Shown here: in pieces, positions 43,673 through 52,060 of the stretch
Layout of the letters: each line of letters starts with the position of its first letter
Position numbering within the stretch: the first letter of the stretch is position 1
DNA from: Actinomycetota bacterium
Lineage (GTDB): Bacteria > Actinomycetota > Geothermincolia > Geothermincolales > RBG-13-55-18
NCBI GenBank assembly: GCA_013178005.1
Contig: JABLXL010000001.1
Coordinates: 1 to 64,000, forward strand
Reading direction: 5' to 3'
DNA: 64,000 nt
The notes under the pieces: model-generated
The model's database searches: none
Told to the model about the DNA's origin: nothing
The model's input: the letters and a program-made list of their open reading frames with translations, nothing else
Translations under genes and position numbers: made by a program

Positions 43673-45214
43673 TCACTTTCCTTTTTCCATGCGGGGGAAG
43701 AGGGGCTCGCCCTTGGACACCTTCTGCCCGGGCGGGAACAGTCCCCACGCGCCCGCCGCCGGGAGGTGGTGCAGGTGGATGGAGTCCGTGAATCCCAGGC
43801 GTTTCCAGATGCCCTCCCCCGTCCGGGGCATGAAGGGCAGCACCAGGATGGCGGTCAGGCGCACCGCCTCCACCTGGTTGTAGAGCACGGTGTCCAGGCG
43901 GCCCGCCATGTCGGGATCCTTGGCCAGGTCCCATGCCGCGGTCTCGTCCACGTAACGGTTCACGGCGCCCAGGTAATTCCAGATCGCCTGGAGCGCCTCG
44001 TTGAAGGCCAGGGCCTCCATTGCCCCGTCGACTTCCCCCAGCACGCGACCGGCGGACTCCCTCAGGGCGCGGTCCGCGGCTTCTTCCTCCTTGCCTGACT
44101 CCGGCACCTCCCCTCCGCGGTAACGCTCCACCATGGCCAGCACGCGGCTGACCATGTTCCCGAGGGCGTTGGCGAGGTCGGCGTTGTAGCGCCCGGTCAT
44201 GTTCTCGCGCGAGAAGTTGCCGTCGTAGCCGAAGGAGAACTCGCGGAGGAAGTAGTAACGGTAGGCGTCCACGCCGTACTCGTCGATGAGCACGTGGGGG
44301 CTGATGGCGTTTCCCTTCGACTTGGACATCTTCTCGCCCTCCACGGTCAGCCAGCCGTGGGCGAAGACCTGGCGGGGGAGGGGGAGGCCGGCCGCCATGA
44401 GCATGGCGGGCCAGATGATGGCGTGGAAGCGCAGGATCTCCTTGCCGATGAGGTGGACGTCGGCGGGCCAGATGGCGTTGAAACGCTCTTCGTCCACGCC
44501 GTAGTCGATGGCGCTGATGTAGTTCAGCAGGGCGTCGAACCACACGTACATCACCTGGCTCTCGTCGAAGGGAAGGGGGATGCCCCAGGTGATGGTCTTG
44601 CGGCTGATGCTCTGGTCGGTGAGGCCCTGCTTGATGAAGCTGATCACCTCGTTGCGGCGCATGTCGGGCTGCACGAACTCGGGATGGGACTCGATGTGGG
44701 CGAGCAGCCGGTCGGCGTACGCGGAGAGGCGGAAGAAGTAATTCTCCTCCTGCACCAGCTCCACTTCCCGCCCGCACTGGGGGCATTTGCCGTCCGCAAG
44801 TTGGGAGGGCAGCCAGAACGATTCGTCGGGCACGCAATACCACCCCTCGTAGGTGTCGAGGTAGATGTCGCCCTTGTCGTAGAGCTTCTGGATGAAACGG
44901 CGCGCCACCTCCGCATGGCGGGGCGAGGTGGTGCGGATGAAGAAATCGTTGCTGATGTTGAGCCGTTCCCACACCTCGGTGAAGTGCACCACCATGCGGT
45001 CGGCCCATTCCTGGGGAGTGACGCCGTTGCGCTCCGCGGCGCGCGCCACGTGCTGCCCGTGCTCGTCGGTGCCGGTGAGGAAGAACACTTCCTCGCCCTT
45101 GAGGCGGTGGTATCGCGCCAGCACGTCGGCAACCACGGTGGTGTAGGCGGTGCCGATGTGCGGCAGGTCGTTGACGTAGTAGATGGGGGTGGTCACGTAG
45201 TAGGTCTTGTACAT
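43673..45214 (-). CDS. metG: Methionyl-tRNA synthetase
   Basis: 513 residues from ATG 45214, preceded by GGGAAGGAAA. A class I enzyme: YYVNDLPHIGTAYTT (HIGH-like), then a zinc knuckle with YCVPDESFW and CPQCGREVE, ITWGIPLP, YVWFDALLNY for Met binding, and KMSKSKGN. The anticodon-binding helical domain follows (FNEALQAIWNYLGAVNRYV). The C-terminal dimerisation (tRNA-binding) domain of longer MetG forms is absent. It is divergent from the abrB-like gene and shares with it the 160-bp promoter region. Confidence 0.97.
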   Translation of the reverse strand: MYKTYYVTTPIYYVNDLPHIGTAYTTVVADVLARYHRLKGEEVFFLTGTDEHGQHVARAAERNGVTPQEWADRMVVHFTEVWERLNISNDFFIRTTSPRHAEVARRFIQKLYDKGDIYLDTYEGWYCVPDESFWLPSQLADGKCPQCGREVELVQEENYFFRLSAYADRLLAHIESHPEFVQPDMRRNEVISFIKQGLTDQSISRKTITWGIPLPFDESQVMYVWFDALLNYISAIDYGVDEERFNAIWPADVHLIGKEILRFHAIIWPAMLMAAGLPLPRQVFAHGWLTVEGEKMSKSKGNAISPHVLIDEYGVDAYRYYFLREFSFGYDGNFSRENMTGRYNADLANALGNMVSRVLAMVERYRGGEVPESGKEEEAADRALRESAGRVLGEVDGAMEALAFNEALQAIWNYLGAVNRYVDETAAWDLAKDPDMAGRLDTVLYNQVEAVRLTAILVLPFMPRTGEGIWKRLGFTDSIHLHHLPAAGAWGLFPPGQKVSKGEPLFPRMEKGK

Positions 45215-45249
45215 TTTTTCCTTCCCATGTAAAATATTACAAGAAAATA

Positions 45250-45279
45250 TTGACACTCGTTCCTCGGCGCACATATAAT
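45250..45279 (+). promoter_or_regulatory. Consensus promoter of the abrB-like gene
   Basis: TTGACA (45250-45255), 18 bases, TATAAT (45274-45279). Both boxes are perfect sigma-70 consensus. Transcription would start near 45286, about 87 bases before the coding start, giving a leader long enough for regulation. Confidence 0.85.
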
Positions 45280-45372
45280 TATATCCCTGGAAATACCCGC
45301 TATTGTCAAGGAGAACGGATGGCGCCCGGGCGGCGGGTACCGGGCGGTCGAAAGAGAAAGGGTGGGCGAGAG

Positions 45373-45615
45373 ATGAAGGCCACTGGAATCGTCAGGAAGA
45401 TCGACGAGCTGGGAAGGATCGTGATCCCCATGGAGCTGCGCCGCACGCTGGACATCAAGGAGCGCGATCCCATCGAGATATTCGTCGACGGCGAGAAGAT
45501 CGTGCTCATGAAGTACCAGCCCGGATGCAGCATCTGCGGAAACACCGACAAGGTGCGCACCTTCAAGGGGAGCCGCATCTGCCAGAAGTGCATCAACGAG
45601 CTGAAGCGCAAGTAA
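45373..45615 (+). CDS. AbrB/SpoVT-family transition-state regulator with C-terminal zinc ribbon
   Basis: 80 residues. The swapped-hairpin AbrB DNA-binding domain is at 1-50 (GIVRKIDELGRIVIPMELRR, then IEIFVDGEKIVLMKY). A CxxC pair (CSICGN) and CQKC near the end could bind zinc. ATG 45373 was chosen on homology; its ribosome binding site is weak. AbrB in Bacillus represses transition-phase genes; here the position next to metG is the same. It is followed by a terminator, so it is monocistronic. Confidence 0.92.
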   Translation: MKATGIVRKIDELGRIVIPMELRRTLDIKERDPIEIFVDGEKIVLMKYQPGCSICGNTDKVRTFKGSRICQKCINELKRK

Positions 45616-45648
45616 GCGCAGGCGGCAGGCGACGATAACGTTATACCC

Positions 45649-45690
45649 GGGGCGGAACGGGTCGGAAGAAGCAGTCGTTCCGCCCCTTTC
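45649..45690 (+). terminator. Rho-independent terminator after the abrB-like gene
   Basis: Ten-base stem GGGGCGGAAC (45649-45658) and GTTCCGCCCC (45677-45686), an 18-base loop, then TTT. It follows the stop codon by 33 bases. Confidence 0.85.
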
Positions 45691-46053
45691 GCATCCCCCC
45701 ACGTAATATCCTAGAGCAGGGCATGCCACCCAGCCGGCGAGGGGGCAAGTAAATGCCCGGTGCCCTGGTCAAGCGACATGCTGAGTGCCCCGTGAGTGAA
45801 GGGTAAAGAAGGGTCAGAGCACGGAGATGCACGAGGGGAAGGCTCGATCGAGAAGCGAGATCTCCGTCAATCATGCGAGATTTCCACGTAAAGGGTGGTT
45901 GATGCCTCGACCCTTAGGTATTCTTGCGCTTCCGTGTCTTGCTCCGTATGTATCCACAGGCTGGAGCTGCGCGCCGCTGGTTCGCCAAATCGGGCCAGCC
46001 TGCGAACGAAACAGTGTTGAGGCTTGAGCATTACCGGAAAAGGCATAACGATC
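45691..46053. other. Intergenic stretch without a recognisable gene
   Basis: I see no consensus promoter or recognisable protein. GGAAAAGG at about 46036 serves as ribosome binding site for the next gene. Confidence 0.45.
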
Positions 46054-47241
46054 ATGATGCGCAGGTCGTCCGGGCAGTCGCGCACGGCTTTATTCGCGGC
46101 GCTCTGCCTTTTATCGGCGTGCCTGGTCTTTCCGCCCGGGGGCTGCGGCTCGCGACCGGAAGCGCAAAAGGGCGCAAGGCGCGGAGAATACGCAGTCGGG
46201 TTAAGGGTGGTGAAATTCGCTTGCTCTTGCCCCGACGGCGGGGTGGAGAACGTTGCCGCGGCGGTTTGGTATCCCGCCACGGATAAGCCTGAACCGTATA
46301 CGTATAGGACAGCGGGAGAATACCGCAGTCGGGTCGCCTTGGATTCTCCCCTGGACGCCACGGGTGCCCCGTATCCCCTGGTGTTCTTCGCTCACGGCGC
46401 TTATGGATGCGGCTACGACTCAGCTTTTTTCTGTGAGTACCTGGCGGCCCGGGGCTACGTTGTCGTGGCTCCGGATTTCGTGGACACCCGCCCACCCCTC
46501 TACGAGGAACAGATCGCCTTTGGCCGCGTGGGAGGAGGAAACACGGGCTCCGTGAAGGAGGTCCTCGCCGTGGCGCGGCGTTTCGTGGAGGATATGAACG
46601 CAGACAGGTCATTGCTTCTCTCCTACCTCGCCGAACACAGGCTTAACCACGTCTCCCTGGTCATGGACCGGCTGGCCGAGGAAAACGCCTCCCCTCGATC
46701 ATTTCTGTACGGTGCCATAGACGAGGGGAAGATGGGAATATGTGGACATTCCCTGGGCGGGTTGACGTCCCTGGGAAAGATCGGCGCCCACCCCGATGGC
46801 TCAATGCGGGACGAGAGGTTCAAGGCCGCCCTCCTCTTCTCGGCGTCCGCCTATCCCTTCGAGGGTTCCCTATCAGGGGTCAGGGTGCCCTTGATGCTCA
46901 TGGTCGGGGACAACGATCCCGCGTTCCTCCATCCCGAGCTGCCCCGGCGCGCCGTCTTCGACGGCGCCCCGCCGCCCAGGTATCTGGCCGTCGTGCGCAA
47001 CGCGGATCACTTCTCCTTCAGCAACCAGGTATGCGGGAAGACGCGATTGTATATCGCGGCGGAGAACGATCCGCAGGCGAACGCCATATGCCGCTACGGC
47101 TACGAATTCATGCAGGCTTACCTCCGCGGTTCGTCCAGCGCCCTGGAAGAGATCGAGGAGCCGGACGAGGCCTTCGCGTATTACGCATGGGAGGTACGAT
47201 CGGGCGAAAAACGCGAATACGGACAGGAATCCTCGCCCTGA
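46054..47241 (+). CDS. Exported alpha/beta-hydrolase (PAF-acetylhydrolase/dienelactone hydrolase-like)
   Basis: 395 residues from ATG 46054 (TTG 46024 would add ten). It has a signal with a lipobox-like end (FPPGGCGS at about 29-36). The hydrolase core shows YPLVFFAHGAYG (oxyanion loop), a long helical insert, GICGHSLGGLTSLG with the nucleophilic Ser, MVGDNDPAF with the acid, and NADHFSFS with the catalytic His. It probably acts outside the membrane on an ester, lipid or polyester; the substrate is unknown. It interrupts the order known from Bacillus between the abrB/metS and ksgA genes. A second copy of its 3' end follows. Confidence 0.87.
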   Translation: MMRRSSGQSRTALFAALCLLSACLVFPPGGCGSRPEAQKGARRGEYAVGLRVVKFACSCPDGGVENVAAAVWYPATDKPEPYTYRTAGEYRSRVALDSPLDATGAPYPLVFFAHGAYGCGYDSAFFCEYLAARGYVVVAPDFVDTRPPLYEEQIAFGRVGGGNTGSVKEVLAVARRFVEDMNADRSLLLSYLAEHRLNHVSLVMDRLAEENASPRSFLYGAIDEGKMGICGHSLGGLTSLGKIGAHPDGSMRDERFKAALLFSASAYPFEGSLSGVRVPLMLMVGDNDPAFLHPELPRRAVFDGAPPPRYLAVVRNADHFSFSNQVCGKTRLYIAAENDPQANAICRYGYEFMQAYLRGSSSALEEIEEPDEAFAYYAWEVRSGEKREYGQESSP

Positions 47242-47322
47242 TCGCCTGGTTCTCCTCAGCGGCCCGACGGCAATCAGCTGGGTAAAACGAATACGGACAC
47301 GAGCCCTCGCCATGATCGTCTG
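47209..47322 (+). repeat. 3' end of the hydrolase gene repeated downstream
   Basis: AAAACGCGAATACGGACAGG...CTCGCCCTGATCGCCTGG (47209-47250) spans the stop codon. AAAACGAATACGGACACGAG...CTCGCCATGATCGTCTGG (about 47284-47322) repeats it with several changes, period about 74. The region 47323-47560 after it holds nothing recognisable. Confidence 0.8.
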
Positions 47323-47560
47323 GGGCGCAGGAAAGGAAAAGCTTGGTAAAGCGGCGAGCTGTCGCTGATTTCATGGCTGATAACCTCCGCCCTGATGGCA
47401 CTTGTCCACCCGTGGGTTGCGTCGGGAAAGATTCAAGTTTCCAGGAGCGGATCTTCGCAAGGACGAGGAGAGCCACCATCGTTATTGCATCTCGCAGATA
47501 TCGGCGACGCTTCAATGGCGATTTTTTCGAGTGATGAAGACACGAGATCGAGCATCCAGG

Positions 47561-48436
47561 TCATTGCATTTTTCGAGCTTCCATAGAGGGGGACGAAAGG
47601 GCGCGGAAAACCGCGAGCAGTTCTTCGCGGGTGAGCTCTTCGGCACGGGTCCCGGGGTGGAACCCGGAGGCTTTGAGCGCCGTCTCGGCGGCGGCGCGGG
47701 AGCAATAAGGGTCGCGGCCACCGCTCAAGGCATTTACCAGCATTTTCCTCCTCGACGCGAACGCCGCGTTGACGAAGCGGAAAAAGGCGTCGGTCTCCGG
47801 CCCCGTTTCCGGGGACCCTTTCCTGTCTATGCGAAGGACGGCCGATTCCACCTTGGGCGGAGGCATGAAGACGGTGGGGGGGACAACGAAGGCGCGCCGC
47901 GCTTCCGCGAGCAGCCCTATTTTCACGGAGACGGCGCCGTAGGCTGGGTGCCCCGGGCCCGCGACGTATCGGTCGGCCAGCTCGCGCTGCACCATAACCA
48001 CCATGCGTTTCGCCTGGGGAAGCTCGCGGAGCAGGTGCAGCAGCAGGGGGGTGGCCACGTTGTAGGGCAGGTTGGAGACCACCTTCACCCTTTCTTCGGG
48101 ATGGAAAAGGGCCGCGAGATCCACGCGCATGGCGTCGCCCTCCACCAGCTCGAGGTTGGGGGGAGCGCCCAGCGCCTCTTCCAGCGCAGGGATGAGGCGG
48201 CGATCCGCTTCCACCGCCACCACACGGCGTGCGCGGCGGCAGAGCTCCTCGGTCAGGGTGCCGATGCCGGGCCCGATCTCCAGCACCGTGTCCTCGCCCG
48301 CGAGATCGGCGGCCTCGAGGATGCGCGCGAGCACGTTGCCGTCCACGAGGAAATGCTGGCCCAGGGAACGCGCCAGGCGTATCCCGTGCCTGTCCAGGAT
48401 CTCCGCGACCACGCTCGGCCTCGCCATTTCGCCCAT
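47561..48436 (-). CDS. rsmA: 16S rRNA dimethyladenosine transferase (KsgA)
   Basis: 291 residues from ATG 48436. RLARSLGQHFLVDGNVLAR, then EIGPGIGTLTEEL (SAM motif I), VEADRRL, EGDAMRVD, and the catalytic SNLPYNVATPLL. PPPKVESAVLRI and the helical C-terminal domain complete the family. It dimethylates A1518 and A1519 of 16S rRNA. It is divergent to ispE; in Bacillus, ksgA and ispE are near neighbours on one strand, so an inversion has occurred. Confidence 0.96.
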   Translation of the reverse strand: MGEMARPSVVAEILDRHGIRLARSLGQHFLVDGNVLARILEAADLAGEDTVLEIGPGIGTLTEELCRRARRVVAVEADRRLIPALEEALGAPPNLELVEGDAMRVDLAALFHPEERVKVVSNLPYNVATPLLLHLLRELPQAKRMVVMVQRELADRYVAGPGHPAYGAVSVKIGLLAEARRAFVVPPTVFMPPPKVESAVLRIDRKGSPETGPETDAFFRFVNAAFASRRKMLVNALSGGRDPYCSRAAAETALKASGFHPGTRAEELTREELLAVFRALSSPSMEARKMQ

Positions 48437-48779
48437 GACATTATTATGCCGCATTCCGGAGGGACAGCGCCGTCGATGTGGCGAGGGTTTGGAGGGGCCG
48501 GGGCGGCGGGCGCACGGCACCAGGGCAATTCGCCGCGGACGCCCCGTTTTTTCTCCCCGCGCGCGTTCCGAGGAATGGTGAACGATCGCTCGCCATCGAT
48601 GCCGGGTTGCACCCGTAGGGCGGTTCGCCGCAGCCGATCCGGCGCGCGACCCGCCGCCCTCGAACCGGGCTCGCCATGAACGCCCGGCCTTTTTGTCGTA
48701 TCATGGGCGGCGAGGGGTCGAGGCCGGGGCGTGGAGGCCGGAGGCCGGGCCGGAGCGCCCGCGCTTAGGGAGGTGTTAG
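48437..48779. other. Divergent promoter region between rsmA and ispE
   Basis: Extremely GC-rich with no consensus promoter visible by eye. TTAGGGAGGTGTTAG at 48765-48779 is the ribosome binding site for ispE. Confidence 0.45.
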
Positions 48780-49664
48780 ATGCGCGATATGGTCGCCCTC
48801 GAGGCGCCGGCGAAGGTGAACCTCTACCTGGAGGTCGGGAGGAGGCGCCGGGACGGGTACCACGACCTGCGCACGGTGATGCAGAGCGTGGACCTCCACG
48901 ACCTGGTGGAGGTGGAGGTCGCGGGAGGCAGGGAAGGCATAACGCTGGAGGTGGTGGGAAAGGCTCCCGCCGGCGAGGAGAACCTCTGCCACCGCGCCGC
49001 CGTGAGATACCTGGAGGCGAGCGGCATAAGGGCTTCCGTGCGCATCAAGCTGCACAAGCGCATCCCGGAGGCGGCGGGCCTGGGAGGCGGCAGCTCGGAC
49101 GCCGCGGCGGTATTGCGCGGGCTGAACTTTCTGACAGGGGAGGCCCTGGACAGGGAGCGGCTGCTGGCCCTCGCCGCTTCCCTGGGCATGGACGTCCCCT
49201 TTTTCCTCGTTGGCGGCACCGTGTTGGGCGAGGGCAGGGGAGAGAGGGTCACGCCTCTCGCACAGGCGCCGCCCATGGCGCTGGTGCTGGCGAATCCCGG
49301 CGTTCCCCTGGCCACGGCGGATGTCTACCGGCGTTTCGACGAGGTGGGGGGAGGCGAGCCTCCACGGGGCGGGGCGGAGGCCATGGTGGAGGCTCTGCGC
49401 GGCGGCGACGCGCGACTCGTTGCCTCCCTGCTCTTCAACTCGTTGCAGCCCGCCGCCTGCGCTCTGGAGCCGCGGGTGGGGGCGATCCTGGAGCGTTCCA
49501 TCTGGGCGGGAGCGTGGGGCGCCCTGGTGAGCGGCAGCGGCCCCACCGTTTTTGCCCTCTCGGGAGAGGAAGGCAGGGCGGAGGCGCTGGCCGAGGAGAT
49601 GGAGAGGTATGCCCCGGTGGTCGTCCGAGCTCGGTTCAGGTCCGCCGGCGTGAGCCTGGCTTGA
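48780..49664 (+). CDS. ispE: 4-diphosphocytidyl-2-C-methyl-D-erythritol kinase
   Basis: 294 residues of the GHMP kinase family. APAKVNLYLEVGRRR, HKRIPEAAGLGGGSSDAAAVL (ATP loop), DVPFFLVGGTVLGEGRGE, and the C-terminal SGSGPTVFALS. It phosphorylates CDP-ME in the non-mevalonate isoprenoid pathway. The position near ksgA and upstream of spoVG/glmU matches Bacillus. Confidence 0.96.
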   Translation: MRDMVALEAPAKVNLYLEVGRRRRDGYHDLRTVMQSVDLHDLVEVEVAGGREGITLEVVGKAPAGEENLCHRAAVRYLEASGIRASVRIKLHKRIPEAAGLGGGSSDAAAVLRGLNFLTGEALDRERLLALAASLGMDVPFFLVGGTVLGEGRGERVTPLAQAPPMALVLANPGVPLATADVYRRFDEVGGGEPPRGGAEAMVEALRGGDARLVASLLFNSLQPAACALEPRVGAILERSIWAGAWGALVSGSGPTVFALSGEEGRAEALAEEMERYAPVVVRARFRSAGVSLA

Positions 49665-49989
49665 GCGTGGTGCCGAGACGGCTTTCCGGTGACTGCGCGA
49701 TCGGGGGGACACGATAAACCAGCCCGTGAAGCGCGATTTTTTTCGGCAGGCGCTTCGCATGTTGAAAAGAGCCTTGGGACCGCCCCGTCACCCCTGGAAA
49801 GCGGGCAAAACCGAACCGAAGGTGATCTTGCAGGCGTTCGATGGGGGGAACATGGAACATCAACGGGAGTCCACGTGCCTTGTGGCCTTACCTGTACCGT
49901 TTCGCCTTGAAAACAAGACGCAAGGGGCATAATATGTTTTTTAAGTTTCTTGTCGGTAGAGCGTGGACTCTCTAAGGGGGACAAAAGCC
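49665..49989 (+). promoter_or_regulatory. Intergenic region with a possible spoVG promoter
   Basis: TTGAAA (49907-49912) and CATAAT (49928-49933) are separated by only 15 bases; TAATAT at 49930 gives 17. A promoter just before the T-rich stretch at 49936-49950 is therefore plausible. No gene is recognised in the rest. Confidence 0.4.
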
Positions 49990-50271
49990 GTGGAGATAAC
50001 AAGGGTGACCGTACGCGAGATTGACATGAACATGGTCAAAGGCATAGCGAGCATAATCCTCGATGATTGCTTCGTGGTGCATGACCTGCGCGTGGTGGAC
50101 GGCGACCGCGGTTACTTCGTTGCCATGCCCTCCCGTAAGCTCCCCAACGGGGACTTCAAGGATATTGCGCACCCGCTGAATTCGGAGACGCGCGAGAAGA
50201 TACAGGAGGCGGTGCTGCGCGAGTTCTTCAAGATGCGCAAAGAGCAAGGCGAACAGCCTCGGGAAGAATAG
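49990..50271 (+). CDS. spoVG: Septation/transition regulator SpoVG
   Basis: 93 residues from GTG 49990, which follows CTAAGGGGGACAAAAGCC. The sequence EITRVTVREID, IILDDCFVVHDLRVVDG and YFVAMPSRKLPNGDFKDIAHPLN is diagnostic. SpoVG is a small DNA/RNA-binding protein affecting septation and late growth in Firmicutes, also present in other lineages. A tRNA gene follows by 23 bp, then glmU, as in the Bacillus spoVG-gcaD order. Confidence 0.95.
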   Translation: MEITRVTVREIDMNMVKGIASIILDDCFVVHDLRVVDGDRGYFVAMPSRKLPNGDFKDIAHPLNSETREKIQEAVLREFFKMRKEQGEQPREE

Positions 50272-50294
50272 CGGCTCTGGATACACTCCTTCTC

Positions 50295-50368
50295 TGGGGC
50301 GTGGCCAAGCGGTAAGGCAGCGGCCTTTGGAGCCGCGATCGTAGGTTCGAATCCTACCGCCCCAGCCA
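50295..50368 (+). tRNA. tRNA-Gln (anticodon TTG)
   Basis: The acceptor stem TGGGGCG/CGCCCCA is perfect (50295-50301 with 50358-50364), and CCA is encoded at 50366-50368. Anticodon stem GCGGC/GCCGC encloses the loop CTTTGGA, giving TTG. The T arm is TAGGTTCGAATCCTA. The D arm is normal (GCCAAGCGGTAAGGC). Confidence 0.97.
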
Positions 50369-50375
50369 GCGAAAG

Positions 50376-50400
50376 ACGAGGGCTCACCGCCCTCGTTTTC
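50376..50400 (+). terminator. Rho-independent terminator after the tRNA gene
   Basis: Stem ACGAGGGC/GCCCTCGT (50376-50383 with 50389-50396), loop TCACC, then TTTTC. It ends the spoVG-tRNA unit, so glmU has its own promoter in the 265 bp that follow. Confidence 0.9.
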
Positions 50401-50665
50401 CGTTGTGCCCGTGGATCCATACAGGAAAAGGGAACGAGCCGGTTTCCTGGCCGGACTTGAGCCAAGGGAGGGCGGCTGGACGGGAGGGGAGTGGTCGGAA
50501 AAAACGTCGAACTCCCGCGGGCTATCTCGTCATCTCGCCCCGGCCCCACGGCTTGCGGGGTAAACGGCAGCGAGCCGGTTTCCGGGGGTTGGATCAGGCG
50601 GGAGGGTTTGGAGCATAGAGCAGCGTCCGTTACAATAATGCCGTCGGGAGAGGAAGGAGGCCCTC

Positions 50666-52060
50666 TTGAAGCGTCTGGCCCTGGTCCTCGCCGCGGGCGA
50701 GGGAACCCGGATGAAATCAGGAATCCCCAAGGTCCTGCACCGCGTGTGCGGGCGCTCCATGCTCTCCTGGGTGCTGGGCACCCTGGAGGATTTGCGGTAC
50801 GCCGACCTCATCCACGGGGTGACGGTGGTTATCGGCAACGGCGCCGACCGGGTGAGGGAGGAAGTGGGAGACAGGGGCGTCTGCGTGGTTCAGGAGGAGA
50901 GGCGGGGGACGGGGCACGCGGTGATGGTGGCGGCCTCCCACCTGGATTCCGGGGGCGCGGAAGAGGTCCTGGTGCTCACCGCCGATTCGCCGCTGCTCAC
51001 GGCCGCCACCCTCCGCAGGCTGTGCGAGGTCCACAGCGCGGAAGGGGCGACGGTCACCATGCTGGGAGCGGTGATGGAAGACCCCACGGGCTACGGGAGG
51101 GTGCTCCGCGACGCGTCGGGCGCGGTCACGGGGATCGTGGAGGAGACCGAGGCCGACCCGGAACAGAAAAGGATCCGGGAGGTGAACACCTCCACATACG
51201 TCTTCCGCTGGGGCGACCTCCGCGAGGCGTTGCCGCGGCTCAGCGACGACAACGCCAAGGGGGAATACTTCCTGACCGACGCCGTGGGGCTGCTGGCCGC
51301 GGGCGGCGGAAAGGTGGCCGCTTACGTGACGCCGGACCCGGACGAGGTTCTCGGGGTAAACTCGCGCGCCCACCTGGCGGAGGCCCAGGCCATAATGCGC
51401 AAGCGCATCAACCACCACTGGATGGAGGAAGGGGTTACCATGGAGGATCCTTCCACCGCCTACATAGACGCGGACGTGTCCATCGGGGTCGACACATTGC
51501 TGCGCCCCTTGGTCGTCCTGGAGGGTGCGACGGTGGTGGGCAGGGAGTGCCGGCTGGGCCCCAACGTGCGCATAGCGGATTCGCGCCTGGGGCATGGGGT
51601 TACCGTGGAGCAGGCCGTGGTGCGCGAGTGCGAGCTCGAGGACGGGGTGAGCGTGGGTCCCTTCGCCAGCCTGCGCCCGGGCAGCGTGTTTCGCGCGGGG
51701 TCGAAGGCGGGCACTTTCGTGGAGACCAAGAAGACGGTGGTGGGGCGGGGGAGCAAGATACCCCACCTCAGCTACATGGGGGATGCCAGCATCGGCGAGG
51801 ACGTGAACGTGGGCGCGGGCAGCATCACCTGCAACTACGACGGCAGGGAAAAGCACCCCACGGTCATCGAGGACGGAGCCTTTATCGGGTCGGACACCAT
51901 GTTCATAGCCCCCGTGCGCATCGGCAAGGGGGCGGTAACGGGGGCCGGATCGGCCATCACCGTAGACGTGCCGGACGGCGCGTTGGGGGTTGAGCGCAGC
52001 CGCCAGAGGAACATCGAGGGATACAAGCGGAAGGCGAAAGAGGAGGAGGGCCGCTCTTGA
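50666..52060 (+). CDS. glmU: Bifunctional GlcNAc-1-phosphate uridyltransferase / glucosamine-1-phosphate acetyltransferase
   Basis: 464 residues. The uridyltransferase domain has LVLAAGEGTRMKSGIPKVLH (1-25) and TADSPLL; the left-handed beta-helix domain starts near 255 with many hexapeptides, ending in GAFIGSDTMFIAPVRIGKGA. It makes UDP-GlcNAc for peptidoglycan and polysaccharide. The start is TTG 50666 after GGAAGGAGGCCCTC. The stop overlaps the start of prs by four bases (TTGA). Confidence 0.97.
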   Translation: MKRLALVLAAGEGTRMKSGIPKVLHRVCGRSMLSWVLGTLEDLRYADLIHGVTVVIGNGADRVREEVGDRGVCVVQEERRGTGHAVMVAASHLDSGGAEEVLVLTADSPLLTAATLRRLCEVHSAEGATVTMLGAVMEDPTGYGRVLRDASGAVTGIVEETEADPEQKRIREVNTSTYVFRWGDLREALPRLSDDNAKGEYFLTDAVGLLAAGGGKVAAYVTPDPDEVLGVNSRAHLAEAQAIMRKRINHHWMEEGVTMEDPSTAYIDADVSIGVDTLLRPLVVLEGATVVGRECRLGPNVRIADSRLGHGVTVEQAVVRECELEDGVSVGPFASLRPGSVFRAGSKAGTFVETKKTVVGRGSKIPHLSYMGDASIGEDVNVGAGSITCNYDGREKHPTVIEDGAFIGSDTMFIAPVRIGKGAVTGAGSAITVDVPDGALGVERSRQRNIEGYKRKAKEEEGRS

